From Chiridota heheva (lineage: Eukaryota > Echinodermata > Holothuroidea > Apodida > Chiridotidae), in NCBI GenBank assembly GCA_020152595.1, contig JAIGNY010002845.1, positions 1,066,001 to 1,130,000 of the forward strand: a stretch of DNA of 64,000 nt, given 5' to 3'. Both the position numbers and the translations under genes were made by a program. This document shows, in pieces, positions 25,900-39,425 of the stretch. Below the pieces are notes generated by a model that was given only the letters and a program-made list of their open reading frames with translations, did no database searches and was not told where the DNA came from. Numbering within the stretch: position 1 is the first letter of the stretch; the number at the start of each line of letters is the position of its first letter.

Positions 25900-27000
25900 C
25901 TTCAGTGTCTGAGGACTTAAAGACCACTTTCAGTCTTTTATTTCCAAGTCACATGTAATCAAAAATTGTAGCTTATCGTATATCTATTCTCGACTATCTT
26001 TGCATATTTTTAGACACAATTTGTGGTCACGGTCCTGCTTTGACCTCCAGGACTAAACTACTGGACATTTTTCAATTATTATTATTGTTCTTATTTTTCT
26101 TTTTAACGATAATATTCATTTCGTAGTTCTTAGATATCCCTTTACATTCTTCACACGTTATTTTGTAATTTCAAGTTATGTGACATTTTGTAAATACTTG
26201 CTTTATGGAATGTTTGTAAAATATTTGTAAAAGAGCACCCCTCGGGGCATTTTTTTTTTAAGTCTGGAAGCATGCCTGTATAAGAACATTTATAACACAC
26301 GATAATATTGAAGTCATGCAGCCAAATTGCTCAGATGTTGCGATAAAATGTCATAGTTTCTAATTTATGTACTTGAAGTATCAAAAATCAATTGCGTTGA
26401 AAAACATTTAAATTTTCACAATGGCCGTTTCGCGCCTAAAAGCCTAGCTTTATTGTCTATGTTATCAAATATTTCAAAAACGGCGTGATGAACATATCAA
26501 ATGGGAGTAGAAAAGTTGTAGCCATGACAGTAATGAAGGTATTTTCATAAATTTTAAGTTCCCCTATACCAGAGATATTTTGAGTCCCAAAAGTATTTCA
26601 AATTTGAAAAATGTAACATTGCATAAGGCTTTACCATTAGGATAGCAAAGGATCATGGGAATTATCACAAAATGGCGGTTTCCATGTACCAAAATATTCT
26701 CATTAATAGGAACATTTATGTTCCCATTAATAGGCATGCTACCAGACTGTTGAAACGGGGACAATAAAGATTATTAAAAAACAAAGTTGGGGTAAACTTA
26801 CTTTTCCCTAATTTACGCTTCACTTTTGATTAATAATATGAAAATTGCTTAACAAAAATTTCACCAAAAAAATTGGGCTTTGGGCAAAGATGGTGATGAA
26901 CTACTTCAAATCTGGTTTGGTTGCTGCATGTAAATCAAAACCAGCGTGTTTACTCTCTTCTGAATTTGTAGTAGAGGTTAATATGCTTCTATTAAGGTTT
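25900..27000. other. Unannotated AT-rich region
   Basis: Nothing coding is recognisable. It probably includes retrotransposon 3' UTR at first. Near 26695-26745, two CATTAATAGG copies lie close together. Confidence 0.45.
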
Positions 27001-27007
27001 ATCTAAA

Positions 27008-27520
27008 TTGGATGTACAACTTCATTTACTCGCATTCGATATAGTGGGTATTTATTCAAATATCTTATCTTATCTTGGTGAGATGTCACTAGTTCAAGTA
27101 TATAAAGCTTTTGTTTGGCCTCACCTTGAGTATGCTAATTGCGTTTGGGCACCACTACGAAAAAACATAAACACAGATACCATTGAGAATGTACAAAGAA
27201 GAGCCACAACGCTAAATCATACACTGGTAAATCTATCTTATCCTAAAAGACTGAAAAAGCTAAACTTGCCAACCATGACCTACAGGAGAGCTAGAGGAGA
27301 TATGATTGAGGCATGCAAAATCATCTCAAATATTTATGATCCAAAGGTATCCAATCTGTTTCTTTTATGCCAAAATGCAACAACACAAAGTTCGAAAGCT
27401 AAGAAAATCCAACAATCACATTGTTATACTAGCATTCGCCACAACTTCCTCATTAATAGTTTGTAGCTTGTGGAATTCACTACCAAGCAGTCCGGGAGCA
27501 ACACAAAATCTGTGGTAACT
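27008..27520 (+). pseudogene. Non-LTR reverse transcriptase C-terminal fragment (CR1-like)
   Basis: The frame contains VYKAFVWPHLEYANCVWAP, IENVQRRATTLNHTLVNLSY, PKRLKKLNLPTMTYRRARGD and MIEACKIISNIYDPKV. This is the thumb and tail block that follows the catalytic motifs in CR1/L2 ORF2. The closing LWNSLPSS piece continues in another frame near 27467-27500, so there is a frameshift. No catalytic motifs are present; the 5' truncation is near 27050. It is related to, but clearly not a copy of, the remnant at 1-1490, and is in the opposite orientation. Confidence 0.85.
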
Positions 27521-28720
27521 AAGTGGGGCAAACATCCTACGCGATACTGGTACAGTACAGCTAGCTAGCGGCGCGCTCATGTAGTCAATACAACTTAACT
27601 TATTGTACAAAACAAATTTTTGCACACACAGACCGAGTGACATCAAAATGGTGAAGAAAAAAGATAAAACAAAATTACCCCACTCTTTCCCCCATGACCA
27701 AAATGCTGGCGTGGTCACTGTCTATAAAGAGAGCGAGTGTGTAAAGAAAATGTTCCTTATATTGATATTGAGGTCCATTAATACCCCCCTCTACCCCTAA
27801 TTGGCAGATACTTATTGATTGCTGGCTTTACGTACCTCCTGACCTCTGACAATTCTTGGCATTTTGGATACTGGTATTTTTTCTTGGAACAATATAAATG
27901 CTACTGCGTTGTTACTAGGCGGGTTTGTGAAGAGAGATGTGAAATTGTATTCAGCTCATGATTGGGCAGCTTAAAGGTCAAATAAATTGTTCAGCAACAT
28001 CTCCCCGGTTAATGGAGGAGAAAGAAGGGGGGAGAGGTAAGTACAAAATTATGGATATTTTCTATACTACTGTATTTTTAAAAACTGTGGCATAAAATAC
28101 TATGAGGTCATGCTTAGAAATCGTATCTTGCCCCTGGAAAAAATCTTTATTATACAGCGATGATACTTATAGGTGGCAATCATTGAAGGTGATATGAACA
28201 GACCTTTTGACTCTACAAGTCCACTAATGTTTCTTATTATGTAAAAATATCAAATGGTATCCAGACTCCAGTGAAAAATGATGAAATACGAACCGCTAGA
28301 AACACAATAGAATCAGCATTACTCCTTAATGACCATTGCATTCAGACAAAACACACACAAAAGAACAAAAACAGGAGTCTCGTATTTTTACATGGAATAC
28401 GGTGATATCCCCACAACCTTTATTTTCGTATTATAGTTATTATTGTTTGATAACATTTTCTCCATATCTACAACTACATACTTTTTCATGTATAACTTAC
28501 AGTTTGTTCTCTTACTTGTAATATGTGCATGGAAGAATAAAGACTCAATACAATATAAATTTCAATCAAAATAAAATTAAAATACGATTCTAACTTCTGA
28601 GTGCATTTTACACCAAGCTCCGCTGTGGCCACAAACATTGAAACTGAAAAATATCTGTTGAAATTTGAAGAATGCAACAATACATAGCCATAGTTGGAAA
28701 TTTCCACAGGAAATTCACTT
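27521..28720. other. Unannotated region
   Basis: No exon or repeat recognised. Open frames here (for example minus 27416-27718) look like chance frames. Confidence 0.45.
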
Positions 28721-29898
28721 GATCTATATGCACATGAATAATCTATATGCACATGTACAATCTATATGCACATGAATAGTCTATATGCACATGAATAATC
28801 TATATGCACATGAATAATATATATGCACATGAATAATCTATATGCACATGAATAATCTATATTCACATGAAAAATCTATATACACATGAACAATCTATAT
28901 GCACATAAATAATCTATATGCAAATGAATAATCTATATGCACATAAATAATCTATATGCACATAAATGATCTATATGCACATGAATAATGCACATAAATA
29001 ATCCATATGCACATGAATAATCTATATGCACATGAATAATCAATATGCACATGGATAATGATATGCACATGGATAATCTATATGCACATGAATAATCTAT
29101 ATGCACATAAATAATCGATATGCACATGATTAATGAATAATCTATATGCACATGAATAATCTATATGCACATGAATAATCGATATGCACATGAATAATCT
29201 ATATGCACATGAATAATCTATATGTACATGAATGATCGATATGCACATGAATGATCGATATGCATGAATAATTGATATGCACATGAATAATTGATATGCA
29301 CATGAATAATCAATATGCACATGAATATACACATGGATAATCTATATGCACATGGATAATCTATATGCACATGAATAATCCATATGCACATGAATAATCT
29401 ATATGCACATGAATAATCTATATGCACATGAATAATCTATATGCACATGAATAATCTATATACGCACATGAATACTCTATATGCACATGAATAATCTATA
29501 TGCACATGAATATTCTATATGCAAATGAATAATCTATATGCACATGTACAATCTATATGCACATGAATAATCTATATGCACATGAATAATCTATATGCAC
29601 ATGAATAATCTATATGCACATGAATAATCTATATGCACATAAATAATCTATATGCAATTTAATAATCTATATTCACATGAATAATCTATATGCACATGAA
29701 TAATCTATATGCACATGCATAATCTATATGCACATGAATATTCTATATGCACATGAATAATCTATATGCACATGAATAATCTATATGCACATGAATAATC
29801 TATATGCACATGAATAATCTATATGCACATGAATAATATATATGCACATAAATAATATATATGCACATGAATATTCTATATGCAAATGAATAATCTGA
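28720..29898. repeat. 19-bp tandem array, about 60 copies
   Basis: The unit is AATCTATATGCACATGAAT with single-base variants (CATAAAT, GATATGC, CATGGAT) and a few shortened units near 28985-29075 and 29130-29140. Since 19 is not a multiple of 3, reading frames rotate, giving short HIDYSCAYRLFMCI-type frames with no biological meaning. Confidence 0.95.
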
Positions 29899-30240
29899 TT
29901 TATAGACCTGAATTAAAATCATATTTTTAAGTATATGATTAAAACTACTGTACTTCATTCTTGTGACTCTGAACCTGATTCGATAATTGCAAAAACATAA
30001 TATGTTAATTTTCTATGGTTACTGTACTAAATAAAAATAATAAATATATTTCTTCCAAGGGGAGTGTATTTGAGCATGTGTAGAGGTAGGGTATCTATGC
30101 CTAAGAAACAGAAGGATAAATTTGTCTAATGATGATCAATTCCCCCCCCCCCTCCTTCTTCAAACCTATTTCAGCACCAACTGGGAATTGTTGATGCCAA
30201 ATTCAGTTTTAAGAGAGAGCATTTATCTTCCTTTAAAACA
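29899..30240. other. Short spacer between arrays
   Basis: AT-rich DNA with a C-run near 30143. Nothing else seen. Confidence 0.5.
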
Positions 30241-30664
30241 GATCAACTGGCTCATTAAACTTGATGGTCAACTGGCTTAAAGAGTCAACTGGCTTAAAGG
30301 GTCAACTGGCTTAAAGGGTCAACTGGCTTAAAGGGTCAACTGGCTCAGTAGTCCACTGGCTCAGTGGTCCACTGGCTCAGCAGTCCACTGGCTCAGCAGT
30401 CCACTGGCTCAGCAGTCCACTGGCTCAGTAGTCCACTGGCTCAGTAGTCCACTGGCTCAGTAGTCCACTGGCTCAGTAGTCCACTGGCTCAGTGGTCCAC
30501 TGGCTCAGTAGTCCACTGGCTCAGTAGTCCACTGGCTCAGTAGTCCACTGGCTCAGTAAGACACTGGCTCAGTAGGACACTGGCTCAGTAAGACACTGGC
30601 TCAGTAGGACACTGGCTGAGTGTTCAACTGGCTGGCTGGTCAACTGGCTGGCTGGTCAATTGGC
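30241..30664. repeat. 16-17-bp tandem array with three sub-blocks
   Basis: It starts with about five 17-bp units (GTCAACTGGCTTAAAGG), continues with about eighteen 16-bp units (TGGCTCAGTAGTCCAC), and ends with units containing AGTAAGACAC and GGCTGGTCAACTGGCT. All share the ACTGGCT core, so the sub-blocks are probably derived from each other. Confidence 0.93.
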
Positions 30665-31815
30665 CAAGAGGGCAACTGACTTTACAGTGGTCAATCAGTT
30701 TAATATTTCATTTTTGTTGAAGTAAAAATCCAGTTTTTAAGGGGTGTGGTCTACCCCTTACAGGTAGGGTCGTCTATCTTAAGGTTTTAAGAGTGGTTAG
30801 AATGACAACATTTTCCTCCGTACAAGATCTTTCAATGCTATGATGTGATAACGGACATATCACAGGTAGAAAGGTTAAAGGGAGTATTCAAAGTATTACT
30901 CCTTTTTAAAGCATTTCTTTTATTACATATTCTTTCTTTATTTCGTAGAGTTGCCGTAAAACAAATGGGACTCCAAGTCTAAACAAATGTAAGTCAACTC
31001 AGACTTGCATTCCCCACAGCAGCGAGATTAAGCAGCTGTTTCAGAAAGAATTTTGGAGCATTATGCATTGTTATTTTTTCTCTCCAGAAAATGCACACTT
31101 AGGTAAAGGGAACAAAAGCTAAATTGTTTTACAATTTTTCAAACCTCATGTGTGCAGGTTATATCCTTTTAACGCTAGTTGGAAATTAACCATATGCATT
31201 GTAAAAATTTCAGATCCTAGTATACCAATTTGTTTAAAAAAAATATGGGCAGCCTTGATATTTTAAAATAAAAATCTTCTGTTTTAATAATTGTTGGGTG
31301 CATGTGCATAAAGGTGTCTTACAGGGGTGTCTGGCAATTCTGGCTTGCATTCAAAGTAGAGTTCCATACCAAACCTTTTCTTTAAACTATAAGCTCCAAA
31401 ACAAAACAAAAAAGGGATGTTACCTGCCAATTACACACAGGTAATCTTACATGACTTTATTTTGGTAGAGGTAATTCAAACTTCTTAAGAAATGATAGAA
31501 TTCATAAATAATATAATCAATTTATACATTCACTATATTCTTCAAAATATGTATTTCTCCATCTGAAAGCAGTGAATACATTGCATTACCCTCATTTCAA
31601 TCAAAATGAATATTTCTGTGAGGTGGTTGGAAGCAGTGGTGCAGCCAGGATTAAAAAAGTGAGGGGTCTGAGAAAGTCCTTGACCCCTCCCAAGGCAAAG
31701 TGTTCATATTTAGCCAACTTCTAAGGGCACTTTTGTTTTTGAAAAGCAAAAAGATGACAAACTTAAGATTATCCCAATTCCTATTAAAATTGAGGAGAGG
31801 GTCCAAATCCCCATT
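30665..31815. other. Unannotated region
   Basis: No supported feature. Ordinary AT-rich intergenic sequence. Confidence 0.45.
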
Positions 31816-34800
31816 ACCCCTATGGCTATACCACTGGTGTGAAGGACAATGGATGGAGATGGGTGTTTGCATTCCCCCTATGGCTATACCACTAATGTGA
31901 AGGACAATGGATAGAGATGGGTGTTTGCATTCCCCCTATGGCTATACCACTAATGTGAAGGACAATGGATGGAGATGGGTGTTTGCATTCCCCCTATGGC
32001 TATACCACTGGTGTGTAGGACAATGGATGGAGATGGGTGTTTGCATTCCCCCTATGGCTATACCACTGGTGTGAAGGACAATGGATGGAGATGGGTGTTT
32101 GCATTCCCCCTATGGCTATACCACTGGTGTGAAGGACAATGGATGGAGATGGGTGTTTGCATTCCCCTATGGCTATACCACTGGTGTGAAGGACAATGGA
32201 TGGAGATGGGTGTTTGCATTCCCCCTATGGCTATACCACTAATGTGAAGGACAATGGATAGAGATGGGTGTTTGCATTCCCCCTATGGCTATACCACTAA
32301 TGTGAAGGACAATGGATGGAGATGGGTGTTTGCATTCCCCCTATGGCTATACCACTGGTGTGAAGGACAATGGATGGAGATGGGTGTTTGCATTCCCCCT
32401 ATGGCTATACCACTGGTGTGAAGGACAATGGATGGAGATGGGTGTTTGCATTCTCCCTATGGCTATACCACTAATGTGAAGGACAATGGATGGAGATGGG
32501 TGTTTGCATTCCCCCTATGGCTATACCACTGGTGTGAAGGACAATGGATGGAGATGGGTGTTTGCATTCCCCCTATGGCTATACCACTGGTGTGAAGGAC
32601 AATGGATGGAGATGGGTGTTTGCATTCCCCCTATGGCTATACCACTGGTGTGAAGGACAATGGATGGAGATGGGTGTTTGCATTCCCCCTATGGCTATAC
32701 CACTAATGTGAAGGACAATGGATAGAGATGGGTGTTTGCATTCCCCCTATGGCTATACCACTGGTGTGAAGGACAATGGATGGAGATGGGTGTTTGCATT
32801 CCCCCTATAGCTATACCACTAATGTGAAGGACAATGGATGGAGATGGGTGTTTGCATTCCCCCTATGGCTATACCACTGGTGTGAAGGACAATGGATGGA
32901 GATGGGTGTTTGCATTCCCCTATGGCTATACCACTAATGTGAAGGACAATGGATGGAGATGGGTGTTTGCATTCCCCTATGGCTATACCACTGGTGTGAA
33001 GGACAATGGATGGAGATGGGTGTTTGCATTCCCCTATGGCTATACCACTGGTGTGAAGGACAATGGATGGAGATGGGTGTTTACATTCCCCCTATGGCTA
33101 TACCACTGGTGTGAAGGACAATGGATGGAGATGGGTGTTTGCATTCCCCCTATGGCTATGCCACTGGTGTGAAGGACAATGGATGGAGATGGGTGTTTGC
33201 ATTCTCCCTATGGCTATACCACTAATGTGAAGGACAATGGATGGAGATGGGTGTTTGCATTCCCCCTATGGCTATACCACTGGTGTGAAGGACAATGGAT
33301 GGACATGGGTGTTTGCATTCCCCTATGGCTATACCACTGGTGTGAAGGACAATGGATGGAGATGGGTGTTTGCATTCCCCTATGGCTATACCACTGGTGT
33401 GAAGGACAATGGATGGAGATGGGTGTTTGCATTCCCCTATGGCTATACCACTGGTGTGAAGGACAATGGATGGAGATGGGTGTTTGCATTCCCCTATGGC
33501 TATACCACTGGTGTGAAGGACAATGGATGGAGATGGGTGTTTGCATTCCCCCTATGGCTATACCACTGGTGTGAAGGACAATGGATGGAGATGGGTGTTT
33601 GCATTCCCCCTATGGCTATACCACTGGTGTGAAGGACAATGGATGGAGATGGGTGTTTGCATTCCCCTATGGCTATACCACTGGTGTGAAGGACAATGGA
33701 TGGAGATGGGTGTTTGCATTCCCCTATGGCTATACCACTAATGTGAAGGACAATGGATGGAGATGGGTGTTTGCATTCCCCTATGGCTATACCACTGGTG
33801 TGAAGGACAATGGATGGAGATGGGTGTTTGCATTCCCCTATGGCTATGCCACTGGTGTGAAGGACAATGGATGGAGATGGGTGTTTGCATTCCCCTATGG
33901 CTATACCACTGGTGTGAAGGACAATGGATGGAGATGGGTGTTTGCATTCCCCTATGGCTATACCATTGGTGTGAAGGACAATGGATGGAGATGGGTGTTT
34001 GCATTCCCCCTATGGCTATACCACTGGTGTGAAGGACAATGGATGGAGATGGGTGTTTGCATTCCCCTATGGCTATACCACTGGTGTGAAGGACAATGGA
34101 TGGAGATGGGTGTTTGCATTCCCCTATGGCTATACCACTGGTGTGAAGGACAATGGATGGAGATGGGTGTTTGCATTCCCCTATGGCTATACCACTGGTG
34201 TGAAGGACAATGGATGGACATGGGTGTTTGCATTACCCCCTATGGCTATACCACTGGTGTGAAGGACAATGGATGGAGATGGGTGTTTTGCATTGTGTTT
34301 GCATTCCCCTATGGCTATACCACTGGTGTGAAGGACAATGGATGGAGATGGGTGTTTGCATTCTCCCTATGGCTATACCACTAATGTGAAGGACAATGGA
34401 TGGAGATGGGTGTTTGCATTCCCCCTATGGCTATACCACTGGTGTGAAGGACAATGGATGGAGATGGTGTTTGCATTCCCCCTATGGCTATACCACTGGT
34501 GTGAAGGACAATGGATGGAGACGGGTGTTTGCATTCCCCCTATACCACTGGTGTGGCTGGATGAAGACCACTGGTGTGAAGGACAATGGATGAAGATGGG
34601 TGTTTGCATTCCCCTATGGCTATACCACTGGTGTGAAGGACAATGGATGGAGATGGGTGTTTGCATTCCCCTATGGCTATACCACTGGTGTGAAGGACAA
34701 TGGATGGAGATGGGTGTTTGCATTCCCCTATGGCTATACCACTGGTGTGAAGGACAATGGATGGAGATGGGTGTTTGCATTCCCCTATGGCTATACCACT

Positions 34801-36066
34801 GGTGTGAAGGACAATGGATGGAGATGGGTGTTTGCATTCCCCTATGGCTATACCACTGGTGTGAAGGACAATGGATGGAGATGGGTGTTTGCATTCCCCC
34901 TATGGCTATACCACTGGTGTGAAGGACAATGGATGGAGATGGGTGTTTGCATTCCCCCTATGGCTATACCACTGGTGTGAAGGACAATGGATGGAGATGG
35001 GTGTTTGCATTACCCCTTATGGCTATACCACTGGTGTGAAGGACAATGGATGGAGATGGGTGTTTGCATTCCCCTATGGCTATACCACTGGTGTGAAGGA
35101 CAATGGATGAAGATGGGTGTTTGCATTACCCCTATGGCTATACCACTGGTGTGAAGGACAATGGATGGAGATGGGTGTTTGCATTCCCCTATGGCTATAC
35201 CACTGGTGTGAAGGACAATGGATGGAGATGGGTGTTTGCATTACCCCTTATGGCTATACCACTGGTGTGAAGGACAATGGATGGAGATGGGTGTTTGCAT
35301 TCCCCCTATGGCTATACCACTGGTGTGAAGGACAATGGATGGAGATGGGTGTTTGCATTCCCCCTATGGCTATACCACTGGTGTGAAGGACAATGGATGG
35401 AGATGGGTGTTTGCATTCCCCCTATGGCTATACCACTGGTGTGAAGGACAATGGATGGACATGGGTGTTTGCATTCCCCTATGGCTATACCACTGGTGTG
35501 AAGGACAATGGATGGAGATGGGTGTTTGCATTCCCCCTATGGCTATACCACTGGTGTGAAGGACAATGGATGGAGATGGGTGTTTGCATTACCCCTTATG
35601 GCTATACCACTGGTGTGAAGGACAATGGATGGAGATGGGTGTTTGCATTCCCCCTATGGCTATACCACTGGTGTGAAGGACAATGGATGGACATGGGTGT
35701 TTGCATTACCCCTTATGGCTATACCACTGGTGTGAAGGACAATGGATGAAGATGGGTGTTTGCATTACCCCCTATGGCTATACCACTGGTGTGAAGGACA
35801 ATGGATGGAGATGGGTGTTTGCATTCCCCCTATGGCTATATTCCCCTGTAGTATACCACTGGTGTGAAGGACAATGGATGGAGATGGGTGTTTGCATTCC
35901 CCCTATGGCTATACCACTGGTGTGAAGGACAATGGAAGGAGATGGGTGTTTGCATTCCCCCTATGGCTATACCACTGGTGTGAAGGACAATGGATGGAGA
36001 TGGGTGTTTGCATTCCCCCTATGGCTATACCACTGGTGTGAAGGACAATGGATGGAGATGGTGTTT
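31816..36066. repeat. 57/58-bp satellite array, about 74 copies (4.25 kb)
   Basis: The unit comprises CTATGGCTATACCACTGGTG, TGAAGGACAATGGATGGAGA and TGGGTGTTTGCATTCC. Units differ mainly by four or five C residues before TATGG (57 or 58 bp), by AATGTGAAGG versus GGTGTGAAGG, and by ATTCTCCC or ATTACCCC variants. The array is very homogeneous, with disturbed units near 34285, 34540-34590 and 35840. Because 57 is a multiple of 3, runs of 57-bp units keep frames open, for example 33581-34384 plus and 34373-34894 minus. I treat these as satellite frames, not genes. Confidence 0.97.
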
Positions 36067-36147
36067 GGACAAACAAAAACAAAAAGACAGGCACCTTTCC
36101 ATTCGTTAGAAGTGTGATCTAAACAACTCTTAAAAAATCAGGCAATA

Positions 36148-36500
36148 ATTTACCCTATGATAGGTCACAAAGTACCCTAAGATAGGTCACAAAGTACCCT
36201 AAGATAGGTCACAAAGTACCCTAAGATGGGTCACAAAGTACCCTAAGATGGGTCACAAAATACCCTAAGATAGGTCACAAAGTACCTAAGATAGGTCACA
36301 AAGTACCCTAAGATAGGTTACAAAGTACCCTACAATAGGTCACAAAGTACCCTAAGATAGGTCACAAAGTACCCTAAGATAGGTCACAAAGTACCCTAAG
36401 ATAGGTCACAAAGTTCCCTAAGATAGGTCACAAAGTGCCCTAAGATAGGTCACAAAGTACCCTAAGATAGGTCACAAAGTACCCAAAATGGGTTGCAAAA
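36148..36500. repeat. 22-bp tandem array, about 16 copies
   Basis: Unit TACCCTAAGATAGGTCACAA plus AG, with minor variants (GATGGG, CTACAAT, one 21-bp unit near 36283). Confidence 0.94.
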
Positions 36501-38034
36501 GTAACCAAACTAAAATTAAGAAGGTATCATTTTGATAAAAGTATCAATGAATAATTTCTGCCAGTTACCACACTATTTCATATGTGCTGTGGAAGCGACA
36601 AAATACAAGCTTGTCTAACAAAAGAAATAAAACCACACCCCTAAGTGATTCATCACATGACAAAAACCTTCATGCCAAAGGTTCAACAAACTGCAGCCAA
36701 AATCAGAGCTGGTCAAAATATACAGCTGAATATCTTTTAAAGAAAAATATGTATATTCTGTGCAAAGTACTGAAAATTAGAGTATATATATAAATATATT
36801 CATAGAAATCAAAATCTACACAAAGTACCCTTTTTGTTATATAATTTAGATTTCGTCAAATCATTCAGATTGTTCATTTCTCAACGCATCAAATAAAAAA
36901 AAGTTTCGAAATCTTTTTCTTTCATAATTGGTGAATACATACAACCAGTGGAATATATGTGCAATTTCTACTAAAAGTATTTTTCTATAAATGTTTCACG
37001 TATTTATGCCGCACCTACTTTAAGGCAGTGTTCCTATTGGAGCCCCACAACTCCTGTGGAAAATTAGCCCCTACTGAATATTCAGATATGATTACACTGT
37101 GACAATGGTGCCTTGTGTGCTGCCCAGAAATGCAAAAGCAAAAGATATTATAGACCATTTATAGCCAGCCACCACTGAACCCTTTTTTTGATTACAACAG
37201 ATCAGCAATCAATATATCTTCACATTTTTCATATTACTGACATAAAATAGGAGAACGTAAAGGCAATCATATTAGTTCTTATGAACTAAAGACAACATAT
37301 ATGTCACACAGCTTCATATCAATAACCTTTTTCAGATTAACAATATACAGTGAACTAGCAACATAGGTGAAAGGTCGTCGTAATAATATCTCGAATAATT
37401 ATACAATAAAAAATAAAACTAAACATATTCACTGTGCTAATTAATAGGCAGTGGCACTATCAGTAAAGGTTTTCTTATTACAGAATCATAAAATAAGTAT
37501 ATATTCCCTCAATATTGAATAAATTATAATGATCAAAAATACATTATTAACAATTTCTGCAAGGTTTTTCTTTAGTGTCCCTACATATAACAAGACGCCC
37601 CATTACATACGACCTCACTGATTACAAATGAGGCCTAGTCATTTCACTAGATAACACTGAATATACATATATATATATATATTGAATTTTATATTCTTAT
37701 TTAAGATATCAATTACTTTATCATATATCAATAACTTCATCATATATTATATCACAATATTCACACTATATCAATAATCCGAATGTGTTTCATAGAAATA
37801 ACAAGATTTGAATTCAAAAAATTAAAATAAACTTTTGTTGTGGTTTATGATGTATATACATACACAGTGTTTTGTTCGAGTAAATATGTTTTTTTTTATG
37901 CATATTATATTTCAGCTTTTTCAACAACATCAAAAACAGGACACTTGCATGCAGAATGAAACACTTGTACACTCCATCGCACACACACAGGGGAGGGGGG
38001 GGGGTTTGGGGTCCATACTTTAGCCTCCCCTCCA
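36501..38034. other. Unannotated AT-rich region
   Basis: No gene found. It includes a TA-rich run near 37662-37682 and a G-run near 37990-38007. Confidence 0.45.
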
Positions 38035-38215
38035 AATAATTTTAGGTGACCATGTGTTATCATGTTACCTGACCTCATTAGCCCCCCAATATTGTTGTCA
38101 CATGTCACCTGACCTCATTAGCCCCCCAATATTGTTGTCACATGTCACCTGACCTCATTAGTCCCCCAATATTGTTGTCACATGTCACCTGACCTCATTA
38201 GCTGCTCTCCCAATA
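38035..38215. repeat. 40-bp tandem repeat, about 4 copies
   Basis: The unit includes ACCTGACCTCATTAGCCCCC and CAATATTGTTGTCACATGTC. The last copy is altered (AGCTGCTCTCCC). Confidence 0.9.
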
Positions 38216-38639
38216 TTTTGAACGCTCTGCTGCCCCTGACACTACAAAGGATTCTTATTTCATGGTCTAGGATTTTTATATGTTATATAATCTGCCAAGT
38301 TATTTCTGGCAAAAATACAAAAGGGATTTGACAGAGAATACAAAAAAGGCATTTCTGAAATGTAAGGCTTTATCTTTCAAAGCCTAAGTTTGATGGGGAA
38401 ACAAGTAACAGATTATTTCTGCATTATTTTATAAATTAAGTCACATCTTCATGAGTAAACTTTACAAGATGGAAATTTGTTAGATTTTTGTTTATACCAA
38501 CTTTCTAAGCCTCTCCTTTGATGATTTGGCTTTTTTGAAAATGTTTTTCGTTGAATTATTCCCAAAAGAAATAAGCAAAAGACAGGCACATGAAAATAAT
38601 CCTTGGCACAGGGAAGACTAACATTAGTTCCTTGCTTAA

Positions 38640-38975
38640 ATACATGCAAAATAATACTGTATTGCATGTAATAAGTTCCTTCCTATTAAGTGCCCATGCA
38701 TCTTCTGGGCCACATACAATGTGCTATTCCAACTGCATTGTGTGAACTGGTTCTATACTAGCCTCACAATAACCGCACAAAAACATTGTGAGCATCAGAT
38801 GCAAAAAAGCAAATAATGTAACAAAACTTATTTTAAATTTTCAAATTACTCAAATAAATTATGAAATTACTCAAATAGATTATGGTATCAAGTCAAAAAA
38901 TGTTGGGTGGGCGCTGATTAGAGCAGTGCTTAGAAGAATATGCCTTGAAGAATTTGTATGTTCATATAAATGATA
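38640..38975. repeat. Dispersed repeat family A, copy 1
   Basis: Shares TGCATTGTGTGAACTGGTTC, TATACTAGCC, CACAATAACC and AAAAATGTTGGGTGGGC with 62284-62618, and parts with 62095-62275 and 63190-63420. Non-coding. Confidence 0.75.
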
Positions 38976-38989
38976 GAAGACTATTAACA

Positions 38990-39425
38990 ATTTCAAACAT
39001 TTCCTCCCTCTCTGCCAAGTCTGGAACAGACATTGGCGATCCAGTCACTTCTGTTTAGAGCTAAGTGCATTAAGTTATTGTTACTTAGGCTGTTGTTGGC
39101 TGCCCAGTTGTTTAAGCTTTGGACATATTTCACTCGCTGCTTTCCTCCACTTCTTTTGCCCTCAATTTTCCCACATACTGCAAGCTGTTCCAACCCACCC
39201 TCCAGATAAACATTCCCAAAAATTCCATCCGTCTCCTTCTAATGGCATTGAGGACGGACCTGTCCATGCCTGAAGCTATCAGGACATCATCATTTGTTTC
39301 CTTTCTGTCCAAGATATTTTCAACATTCTCCTAATAAACCACATTTTCATAGCTTCTAATCTTTTCTTAACATCACTGGTAACTGTCCAGCATTCACAGC
39401 CATTTAAAATAATTTGGTGTAAAAT
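38990..39425 (-). pseudogene. Non-LTR reverse transcriptase C-terminal fragment, frameshifted
   Basis: On the minus strand: NGCECWTVTSDVKKRLEAMK, then MWFIRRMLKISWTERK, then after a frameshift near 39310 ETNDDVLIASGMDRSVLNAI and RRRRMEFLGM. Another shift leads to VCGKIEGKRSGGKQRVKYVQ. This order (YGCESWT, RRMLxISW, RKTNEDVL, LGHVLR, GKIEGKRARGRQR) is the familiar C-terminus of a widespread endonuclease-reverse transcriptase group. The fragment lacks all catalytic motifs. Confidence 0.82.

Noticed and set aside
28720..29898. Regular short repeats considered as a CRISPR array
   Set aside because: Units are head-to-tail without unique spacers, no cas genes exist and the context is animal DNA. 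The same applies to the 61-bp and 22-bp arrays.
33179..35925. Many overlapping 60-270-codon frames with GYTTGVKDNGWRWVF repeats
   Set aside because: They follow from 57-bp satellite units and switch frame at each 58-bp unit; both strands are open alike.
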